Shown here: in pieces, positions 6,823 to 12,326 of the stretch | How the letters are laid out: every line of letters starts with the position of its first letter | Numbering within the stretch: the stretch's first letter is position 1 | Source of the DNA: DATFWC01 sp045801465 | GTDB taxonomy: Bacteria; Pseudomonadota; Alphaproteobacteria; Rhizobiales; Xanthobacteraceae | Length of the DNA: 12,326 nucleotides | NCBI GenBank assembly: GCA_045801465.1 | Contig: JBJMSU010000060.1 | Location: forward strand, 1-12,326 | Reading direction: 5' to 3' | The notes under the pieces: model-generated | Database searches by the model: none | Seen by the model: the letters and a program-made list of their open reading frames with translations, nothing else | Told to the model about the DNA's origin: nothing | Made by a program: the position numbers and the translations under genes

Positions 6823-6941
6823 ATCACCGGGCCGCCGCGAAGCGGCGAGTCCCGGTGATCCCGCTCAGGTTGGCGACGCTGTGCCCAACTGAGCGAGATT
6901 GCCGGGACAACCCTCGCCGCTGTGGCGGCTCGCCCGGCAAT
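6823..6941. repeat. Three-hairpin intergenic palindromic repeat (copy 2)
   Basis: Three inverted repeats lie in series between convergent genes. ATCACCGGG at 6823-6831 pairs with 6851-6859, enclosing a perfect inner stem CGCCGC-GAA-GCGGCG at 6833-6847. CGCTCAGGTTGG at 6862-6873 pairs imperfectly with 6884-6895. ATTGCCGGG at 6898-6906 pairs with 6933-6941, again with an inner GCCGC/GCGGC stem. Order and central arm match the element at 1728-1811 in the same orientation, so they look like two diverged members of one family. In this position it could act as a bidirectional mRNA 3'-end block, although no T-tract is present. Confidence 0.8.
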
Positions 6942-6955
6942 GACGACGCTGGTTT

Positions 6956-6968
6956 GTACAGACTGTAC
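6956..6968. other. Perfect 13-bp palindrome at the amidohydrolase stop codon
   Basis: GTACAG at 6956-6961, a central A, and CTGTAC at 6963-6968 form a perfect inverted repeat. Its last base is the final base of the amidohydrolase TAG stop on the minus strand. It has the form of a dimeric-regulator half-site pair but sits at a 3' end, between the hairpin repeat and the gene. Its role is unknown; it may be the edge of the repeat element or chance. Confidence 0.4.
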
Positions 6969-7888
6969 TAACTTCCGATCTTCTCCTCCTTGCCGAACCC
7001 GTACAGCTCGGCCGGGTTGTCGACGAGGATGCGCGTGCGTGCGGTGGCATCCGGCATCCACCGCTCGATGAGATCGCAGAGATCGCCGTCGTTCGGCATG
7101 CGGCCTTTCAACATCACGTGCGGCCAATCGGTGCCCCACAGCATCCGCTCGGGCGCCGCTTTGGCGAGCGTCTGCGCCAGCGCGTCAACCTCGTCATACG
7201 GCAGCGGGCGGGCCGAGACGCGATAGGGGCCGGTGAGCTTGATCCAGCACCGGCCGCCGTCGAGGAGCCGCATAAGGTCGGCGAACGCGGGACTTTCCAT
7301 GAAGGCGCGAACGCCGTCGCGCGGGTAGCCCATATGGCCGATCACGATCGGGACGGGCAAGTCAGCGAGCGTCGCCGCAAAGCCTTCCGCGTGGTCGAGA
7401 TTGATCAGAAGCTCGATGTGCCAGCCGAACGGCGCGACGCGCCGCGCGAGTGCGCGCAGCACGTCGGCCGGCACGACGTTGCGCGCCTCGCGCCGGTCCA
7501 CCACGTTGAAGCGCAGGCCGCGCACGCCGGCCTGGTTGAGGCTTTCCAGTTCGCCTGCCGCGATGTCGTCCTGCACCACGGCGACGGCGCGCAAGCCCGG
7601 ACCGGCACCGGCGAGCGCTGACAGCATGGCGGCATTGTCGGTGCCATAGACGCTCGGCTGCACCAGCACGGCGCGTTCGACGCCGAGCGTGCGGAGCAGC
7701 GCGCAATAATCCGCCCACGTCGAGTCCGGCGGCGTGTAGATGCGCTCGGCCGCGTACGGAAACTGGGCCGCAGGTCCGAAAATGTGCGCATGGGTGTCGC
7801 AGGCGCCGCGCGGGAACGGAATGCGCGGCAGATGCGGCGTCCGATCGGGCGCCGCACATAGCGGGGCATAGTCCGGCACGTCCTGCAT
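6968..7888 (-). CDS. Amidohydrolase, TIM-barrel, LigI-like
   Basis: A 306-residue metal-dependent hydrolase of the amidohydrolase superfamily, in the branch that contains 2-pyrone-4,6-dicarboxylate lactonase (LigI). The N-terminal phrase CDTHAHIFGPAAQFPYAAERIYTPP is typical of that branch. Metal and active-site candidates are H33 and H35 (HxH after strand 1), H157 in WHIEL, H185 in IVIGHMGYP, and D254 with H257 in WGTDWPHV. It closes with the family motif ILVDNPAELYGF. There is no signal peptide, so it is cytosolic. By family it opens a lactone or hydrolyses a ring or ester of a carboxylated compound; the exact substrate cannot be assigned. Its ATG lies 9 bp after the stop of the upstream Bug/TctC gene, with GGAG overlapping that stop codon, so translation is probably coupled. 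That context suggests the imported ligand or a derivative is the substrate. It is the last gene of the right-hand operon. A generic TIM-barrel hydrolase is the alternative name. Confidence 0.9.
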   Translation of the reverse strand: MQDVPDYAPLCAAPDRTPHLPRIPFPRGACDTHAHIFGPAAQFPYAAERIYTPPDSTWADYCALLRTLGVERAVLVQPSVYGTDNAAMLSALAGAGPGLRAVAVVQDDIAAGELESLNQAGVRGLRFNVVDRREARNVVPADVLRALARRVAPFGWHIELLINLDHAEGFAATLADLPVPIVIGHMGYPRDGVRAFMESPAFADLMRLLDGGRCWIKLTGPYRVSARPLPYDEVDALAQTLAKAAPERMLWGTDWPHVMLKGRMPNDGDLCDLIERWMPDATARTRILVDNPAELYGFGKEEKIGS

Positions 7889-7897
7889 CGGCCGCCG

Positions 7898-8872
7898 TCA
7901 CTCCAGCTTGGCGCCGGAGGCCTTGACGATGGCGGCCCATTTGGGAATTTCGGATTTGACATAGGCGCGCAATTCCTCCGGCGTGTTGCCGACCACGTCG
8001 ACGCCGAGATCGGTCAACGCCTTGCGCGTGTCCGCATCGTTCAGGGTCGCGGCGATCGCGCCATGCAGCGTTGCGATCACCTCCTTGGGTGTGCCGGCCG
8101 GCGCAACGAGCGCGTGCCACGTCGTCGCCTCGAAGCCGGGGAACCCCTGCTCGGCAATGGTCGGCACGTCGGGCAATGCCGCCGTCCGTTTCAGCGTGGT
8201 GATCGCGATCGCCCGGATGGCCCCGCTCTCGATGTGCGGAAGCAACGGCGGCGGCGGATTGAACGCCATCGGAACGTGTCCGGCGATCACGTTCTGCAAC
8301 GCCGGTCCGGTGCCGCGGAACGGGACATGCGTCATGTCGATCTTGGCCTCGATCTTGAGGAGCTCGCCGGCGAGATGGGCCGGCGTGCCGTTGCCGCCGG
8401 AACCGAACGAGAGCTTGCCGGGGTTTGCTTTCGCGTGTGCGATCAGCTCGGCGAGCGACTTCGCCGGCACCGACGGGTGGGTGTAGAGGACGTTGGTCTG
8501 CGTGCCGATCAGGGTGATCGGCTCGAAATCTTTTTCCGGATCGTAGCCGAGGTTCTTGTAGAGGCTGACGTTGATCGCCAGCAGGCTGCCGGTGGCAAGC
8601 AGCAGGGTGTAGCCGTCCGGGTTTGCGCGGGCGACCGCGTTGCCGGCGATGCTGCCGCCGGCGCCGGGGCGGTTTTCGATCACGAACGGTTGCTTGAGCA
8701 CCTCTTCCATCTTCCTGGTGAGAATGCGCGCCAGCACGTCACTCGGTCCGCCGGGGGCAAATCCGATGATCAGCGTGATCGGCTTGGTGGGATAATCGGC
8801 TGCCTGCGCAGGCGGGATCGCGCAGCACACCGCGGCGATCGCTGCCCGCGCCACCATCGTCATCCCGAACAT
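7898..8872 (-). CDS. Bug/TctC-family periplasmic substrate-binding protein A
   Basis: A 324-residue extracytoplasmic solute receptor of the Bug (TctC) family, which delivers small carboxylates and related compounds to tripartite tricarboxylate transporters or acts as a sensor. A signal peptide is visible: a short basic start, a hydrophobic stretch AIAAVCCAI, and likely cleavage after AQA at residue 24, leaving ADYPTKPITLI. Family motifs are GFAPGGPSDVLARIL, ENRPGAGGSIAGNAVA, NPDGYTLL, LSFGSGGNGTPAHLAGELL and PDVPTIAEQG. The ATG has GGGAGGAG four nt upstream. No TctA or TctB membrane subunit is in the window, as is common for Bug proteins, which are often orphans. It is 126 bp downstream of a clear paralogue of identical length (8999-9973) and 9 bp upstream of the amidohydrolase. 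A proline run in FNPPPPLLPH, where the paralogue has FATAASVVG, suggests altered ligand-pocket sequence. The ligand is unknown. Confidence 0.94.
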   Translation of the reverse strand: MFGMTMVARAAIAAVCCAIPPAQAADYPTKPITLIIGFAPGGPSDVLARILTRKMEEVLKQPFVIENRPGAGGSIAGNAVARANPDGYTLLLATGSLLAINVSLYKNLGYDPEKDFEPITLIGTQTNVLYTHPSVPAKSLAELIAHAKANPGKLSFGSGGNGTPAHLAGELLKIEAKIDMTHVPFRGTGPALQNVIAGHVPMAFNPPPPLLPHIESGAIRAIAITTLKRTAALPDVPTIAEQGFPGFEATTWHALVAPAGTPKEVIATLHGAIAATLNDADTRKALTDLGVDVVGNTPEELRAYVKSEIPKWAAIVKASGAKLE

Positions 8873-8918
8873 CGCGCTCCTCCCTTATGGTTCGTTGGTT
8901 CCGGTCGATCGCCGGATC

Positions 8919-8995
8919 GTAGGGCGGTTAGCCGAAGGCGTAACCCGCCGATCACAACGGAATGGCGGATTACGCTGACGCTAATCCGCCCTACC
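8919..8995. repeat. Intergenic palindromic repeat with GTAGGGCGG ends
   Basis: The ends pair: GTAGGGCGGTTAGC at 8920-8933 with GCTAATCCGCCCTAC at 8980-8994, one base unequal. A second hairpin lies inside, GGCGGATTA at 8964-8972 with TAATCCGCC at 8982-8990. It fills most of the 126 bp between the two Bug/TctC genes and ends 4 bp from the stop of the upstream one. The GTAGGGCGGATTA type of element is, from memory, widespread in Bradyrhizobium-like and other proteobacterial genomes. In this place it may separate or stabilise segments of the operon mRNA. Confidence 0.8.
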
Positions 8996-8998
8996 TTA

Positions 8999-9973
8999 TC
9001 ACTCCAGCTGGGCGCCGGAGGCTTTGATGACGGCAGTCCATTTGGGGATTTCCGCCTTGATATAGGCGTCGAATTCCTTCGGCGTGCTGCCGACGATATC
9101 GACGCCGAGATCCATCAATGATTTCTTCACCGCAGCATCGTTCAACGCCGTCGCGACCGCGAAATGCAGCGTGCCGATCACCTCGTTGGAAGTTCCCGCC
9201 GGCGCGACGAGGCCGTGCCACGTCGTCGCGTCGAAGCCGGAAATTCCCTCTTCGGCAACGGTCGGGATATCGGGGAGCACCGCGGTGCGCTTGGGCGTCG
9301 TGACGGCGAGCGGACGCACCTTTCCGTCCTTGATCAATCCGACCACCGAGGCGGCGGTCGCGAACATCATCTGCACGTGGCCGGCGACCACGTCATGCAG
9401 GGCCGGCGCGGCGCCCTTGTAGGCGACGTGCACGATGTCGACCTTGGCCTCGGTCCGAAACAGCTCGCCGGCGAGATGCGCGGCCGCGCCATGGCCGGAG
9501 GAGGCGAAGTTCAACTGCCCCGGCTTCGCCTTGGCGAGCGCGATCAGCTCGGCCATGGAATGGGCCGGCACCGACGGATTGACCACCAGGATATTGGCCT
9601 GCGTGCCGATCAGGCTGATGGGCAGGAAATCGCGTTCGGGATCGTAGTTGATCTTCTTGTACAGGCTCGCATTGGTGGCGAGAATGCTGTTGTTGCCCAT
9701 GAGCAGCGTGTAGCCGTCGGGCGCCGCGTTGGCGACCGCCTCGGCGGCGATGTTTCCCCCCGCGCCGGGGCGGTTATCGATCACGAACGGCTGGCCCAAC
9801 AGCTCGTGCATGCGCCGCCCGAGGATGCGCGCGATCACGTCGCTCGGGCCGCCGGGCGTAAACGCGACGATCAGGCTGACCGGCCGAATGGGATACTGCG
9901 CCGCGCCGGCGCCAGAGGTGATGATGAGCGAAAGCACGAGGCTGGCGAAAACAAAAACGATCCTTTGATACAC
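8999..9973 (-). CDS. Bug/TctC-family periplasmic substrate-binding protein B
   Basis: A 324-residue solute receptor of the Bug/TctC family, paralogous to the adjacent protein (7898-8872). It has the same length and closely matching segments throughout, including the C-terminus EIPKW..IKASGAQLE against EIPKW..VKASGAKLE. A signal peptide is visible: YQR, then a hydrophobic run IVFVFASLVLSLIIT, with cleavage after AGA at residue 24 leaving AQYPIRPVSLI. Family motifs are AFTPGGPSDVIARIL, DNRPGAGGNIAAEAVA, PDGYTLL and PDIPTVAEEG. The start is a GTG at 9971-9973 with GAGAGGA 6 nt upstream. The frame runs open 109 codons further, but that stretch is antisense or out of frame to the 3' end of the E1-like gene and gives no leader, so it is rejected. 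The gene begins 17 bp after the E1-like stop, implying co-transcription. The ligand is unknown; carboxylates are usual for the family. Confidence 0.94.
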   Translation of the reverse strand: MYQRIVFVFASLVLSLIITSGAGAAQYPIRPVSLIVAFTPGGPSDVIARILGRRMHELLGQPFVIDNRPGAGGNIAAEAVANAAPDGYTLLMGNNSILATNASLYKKINYDPERDFLPISLIGTQANILVVNPSVPAHSMAELIALAKAKPGQLNFASSGHGAAAHLAGELFRTEAKVDIVHVAYKGAAPALHDVVAGHVQMMFATAASVVGLIKDGKVRPLAVTTPKRTAVLPDIPTVAEEGISGFDATTWHGLVAPAGTSNEVIGTLHFAVATALNDAAVKKSLMDLGVDIVGSTPKEFDAYIKAEIPKWTAVIKASGAQLE

Positions 9974-9979
9974 GCGAAG

Positions 9980-9986
9980 TCCTCTC
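9980..9986 (-). promoter_or_regulatory. Ribosome-binding site fixing a GTG start
   Basis: On the minus strand, GAGAGGA stands 6 nt before GTG 9971-9973, inside the 17-bp gap after the E1-like stop codon. It places the start of Bug/TctC protein B so that a normal signal peptide results. Confidence 0.65.
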
Positions 9987-9990
9987 GTGA

Positions 9991-12326
9991 TTATCCCAAT
10001 GCTCTCAGGTATCGGATCGGCTTGCCCGGTGCGATCGCCTGCGCGGCCGCAACGATGGCGTTCGCATCGATGCCGTAATGGCGGTAGAGGTCGGGAATGG
10101 AGCCGGTCTGGCCGAAATGCTCGACGCCGAGTGAACGAACGGCATGGCCGCGGACGGCGCCGAGCCATGTCAGCGTGGCCGGGTGGGCGTCGAGCACCGT
10201 CACCATGCCGCAGTGCGCCGGCACCTCGTCGAGCAGCCGCTCGACATGCGAGCGCGTATGCACGAGGCCGCGCTCGCGCGCGCGCTGCGCCGCGCCCCAC
10301 CCGGCGTTAAGCCGGTCGGCCGAGGTGACGGCGAGCAGCCCGACGTCGCGCCGGTCTTCCGCCATCAGGCCGACAGCCTGAATGGTTTCCGGCGCGACCG
10401 CGCCCGTATAGGCCACCACCACCTGGCAATTGGGCCCGGGCTTTCGCATCCAGTAGCCGCCGTCGATGATGGCCTGGCGGAGCTCCGGCGACATCGCGCG
10501 GCGGGGCTGCTCGATCGGCCGCGTGGAGAGGCGCAGGTACACCGAGCCCCCGGTCTCCTCGCGCAGCCAATCGCTCACCGGTGCGTCCGTCTCGGCATTT
10601 CGCTGGATATAGGCGAACGCGAAGGCGAGGATCACGGCGAGCTCGTCGACGAATGCCGGCTCGAACGCGGCAAGTCCGTCCTGCGCCAAGCCGATCAAAG
10701 GCTGCGCGATCGACTGGTGGGCACCGCCTTCAGGCGCCAGCGTGATGCCGGACGGCGTCGCCACCAGGATGAAGCGGGCATCCTGGTAGCAGGCATAGTT
10801 CAGGGCATCGAGGCCGCGCGCGATGAACGGGTCGTACAACGTGCCGATCGGCAACAGGCGTTCGCCGTTGATGGCGTGCGAGAGCCCGAGCGCGGAGAGC
10901 AGGGTGAACAGATTGTTCTCGGCGATGCCGAGCTCGATGTGCTGGCCCTTGGGCGAGAACTCCCAGGTGAACGTCGACGGGATGTGCTCGCTCTTGAACG
11001 TGTCCGCCACCGCCTCCTTGGCGAACAGCGAGCGCCGGTTGACCCAGGCGCCGAGATTGGTCGAGACGGTGACGTCCGGCGAGGTCGTCACGATGCGCCG
11101 GGCGAGCTCCGAGTCCTGGCGGGCGATCTCGTTGAGAATCGCGCCGAACCCGGCCTGGGTCGAGTTCGTCGGTTGGCTCGGCACCGGCAGCTCGGCCGGC
11201 ACCGCAATGGATGGCGCCGGGTTGGCGGCGCCGCGCCGTGCGAACGGCACGCGGTCGAGAAACGCTTGGATCCGTTCGGGCGGTACGGCCAAGCCCTCGA
11301 AGCGGTCCCATTCGTGGCCGGGACGGATCCGCATGGCGCTGCGGAACGTCTCCATCTGCGCCGGCGTCATCAGGCCGGCGTGGTTGTCCTTGTGGCCGGC
11401 GAAGGGCAACCCGAATCCCTTGATGGTGTAGCAGATGAAGCAGATCGGCCGGTCGTGATCGACCTTGCCGAACGCTTCGATCAGCGAGGGCAGGTCGTGG
11501 CCGGCGAGGTTGGTCATCAGCGCGCCGAGCTCGTCGTCCGACCGCTTCTCGATCAGCCGCGTGACCGCTCCCTGATCGCCGATCTCGTCGTTGAGGCGCT
11601 TGCGCCAGGCGGCGCCGCCCTGGAACACGAGGGCCGAGTAGAGCTGGTTCGGGCAGTTGTCGATCCAGGCGCGCAGGCGTTCGCCGCCTTCTTCGCGGAA
11701 TGCCTGCTGCAGGAGCGAGCCGTATTTGAGAATGACCACGTCCCAGCCGAAGGCGCGGAACAGCGCCTCGTAGCGCGCCCACAAGCCTTCGCGGACGACC
11801 GCGTCGAGGCTCTGGCGGTTGTAGTCGATGATCCACCAGAGATTGCGGACATCGTGCTTCCAGCCTTCGAGCAGCGCCTCGAAGATATTGCCTTCATCGA
11901 GCTCGGCGTCGCCGGCGAGCGCGACCATCCGGCCGGGCGGGTTATCGGTCGGCATCAGTTTCTTCAGCCGGAGATAATCCTGCGCGATCGAAGCGAACAA
12001 CGTTATGCCGACCCCGAGCCCGACGGACCCGGTCGAAAAGTCGACGGTTTCGCCATCCTTAGTCCGGGACGGATAGGATTGTGCGCCGCCAAATGCGCGG
12101 AAGCGCTCCAGTTTCGCGCGCGTCTGGTGCCCCAGCAGGTACTGGATCGCGTGGAAGACCGGCGAGGCGTGAGGCTTGACTGCGACCCGGTCTTGCGGGC
12201 GCAGCACGTCGAAATAGAGCGCCGTCATAAGGGTCGCGACGGAGGCGCTCGAGGCTTGATGGCCGCCGACCTTCAGCCCGTCGCGATTCGGGCGGAGGTG
12301 GTTGGCGTTGTGAATCATCCAGGTCG
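9991..12326 (-). CDS. Homodimeric pyruvate dehydrogenase E1/transketolase-like ThDP enzyme, partial
   Basis: A thiamine-diphosphate enzyme resembling the homodimeric E1 of 2-oxoacid dehydrogenases (AceE type) and transketolase. It is open at the right edge, where codons for Thr-Trp precede the first visible ATG at 12318. Numbering from that ATG, the visible part runs to 775 residues; perhaps 10-40 N-terminal residues are missing. Motifs are DGLKVGGHQASSAS (14-27), VKPHASPVFHAIQYLLG, the SYPSRTKDGETVDFSTGSVGLG segment, and the ThDP/Mg site GDAELDEGN to DYNRQSLD (136-172), with GDA replacing the usual GDG. CYTIKGFGLPFAGHKDNH follows, then IELGIAENNLF (461-471), which aligns with the cofactor-activating glutamate region of AceE. 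It is shorter than AceE, recalled as about 890 residues, and no E2 or E3 gene is visible. It likely decarboxylates a 2-oxoacid or transfers a two-carbon unit. The stop (TAA) is 17 bp before Bug/TctC gene B, so it heads or continues that operon. Confidence 0.88.
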   Translation of the reverse strand, partial: TWMIHNANHLRPNRDGLKVGGHQASSASVATLMTALYFDVLRPQDRVAVKPHASPVFHAIQYLLGHQTRAKLERFRAFGGAQSYPSRTKDGETVDFSTGSVGLGVGITLFASIAQDYLRLKKLMPTDNPPGRMVALAGDAELDEGNIFEALLEGWKHDVRNLWWIIDYNRQSLDAVVREGLWARYEALFRAFGWDVVILKYGSLLQQAFREEGGERLRAWIDNCPNQLYSALVFQGGAAWRKRLNDEIGDQGAVTRLIEKRSDDELGALMTNLAGHDLPSLIEAFGKVDHDRPICFICYTIKGFGLPFAGHKDNHAGLMTPAQMETFRSAMRIRPGHEWDRFEGLAVPPERIQAFLDRVPFARRGAANPAPSIAVPAELPVPSQPTNSTQAGFGAILNEIARQDSELARRIVTTSPDVTVSTNLGAWVNRRSLFAKEAVADTFKSEHIPSTFTWEFSPKGQHIELGIAENNLFTLLSALGLSHAINGERLLPIGTLYDPFIARGLDALNYACYQDARFILVATPSGITLAPEGGAHQSIAQPLIGLAQDGLAAFEPAFVDELAVILAFAFAYIQRNAETDAPVSDWLREETGGSVYLRLSTRPIEQPRRAMSPELRQAIIDGGYWMRKPGPNCQVVVAYTGAVAPETIQAVGLMAEDRRDVGLLAVTSADRLNAGWGAAQRARERGLVHTRSHVERLLDEVPAHCGMVTVLDAHPATLTWLGAVRGHAVRSLGVEHFGQTGSIPDLYRHYGIDANAIVAAAQAIAPGKPIRYLRALG

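Noticed and set aside
6823..6941. Classical Rho-independent terminator
   Set aside because: Strong stems are present but no run of T follows any of them on either strand.
9974..10300. N-terminal extension of Bug/TctC protein B to an ATG at 10300
   Set aside because: It overlaps the 3' end of the E1-like gene in another frame and is Arg/Ala-rich. Starting at GTG 9973 gives a signal peptide and the family length.
1..12326. CRISPR array, tRNA, rRNA, insertion sequence or prophage
   Set aside because: No regularly spaced direct repeats, tRNA-like cloverleaf, rRNA segment, transposase, integrase or phage structural gene was seen by eye on either strand.

Overview
The window looks like a chromosomal segment of a GC-rich alphaproteobacterium, probably order Hyphomicrobiales near Bradyrhizobium/Rhodopseudomonas/Xanthobacteraceae. 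The evidence is the strong G/C preference at third codon positions, two Bug/TctC-type solute-binding proteins, and several palindromic repeat families that from memory are common in genomes of that group. No tRNA, rRNA, CRISPR array, transposase or phage gene was seen.

Left block (1-3231, minus strand, read right to left): an amidase-signature enzyme (1828-3231), a substrate-binding-like protein of the NMT1/THI5 type with no signal peptide (774-1697, GTG start), and a glutathionyl-hydroquinone reductase cut by the left edge (1-761). The last two are 12 bp apart. A three-hairpin repeat fills the amidase/binding-protein gap.

Centre (3608-6790, plus strand): the most notable gene. One unbroken frame encodes a complete endonuclease Q-like PHP nuclease (metal-binding PHP motifs, then a His/Cys zinc site) fused to a complete but compact UvrD/Rep-type superfamily 1 helicase. 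The protein ends in QLKLL, which fits the bacterial sliding-clamp-binding consensus. The linker joining the two halves contains a near-perfect palindrome resembling intergenic repeats of these bacteria. I infer a single-polypeptide repair machine for deaminated or abasic DNA: nick, unwind, hand over to the clamp. Its 376-bp upstream region, shared with the divergent amidase, holds a roughly 146-bp inverted-repeat element.

Right block (6968-12326, minus strand, read right to left): a homodimeric pyruvate-dehydrogenase-E1/transketolase-like ThDP enzyme (cut by the right edge), a Bug/TctC binding protein (GTG start, 17 bp downstream), a second paralogous Bug/TctC protein (after a 126-bp gap holding another palindromic repeat), and a LigI-like amidohydrolase (9 bp downstream). 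This looks like an operon for uptake and metabolism of a carboxylated or aromatic compound, substrate unknown. It converges on the helicase gene across a 177-bp gap holding a second copy of the three-hairpin repeat and a perfect 13-bp palindrome that ends in the amidohydrolase stop codon.

Overall, ordinary catabolic genes flank an unusual DNA-repair fusion, and repeats sit in nearly every intergenic gap.
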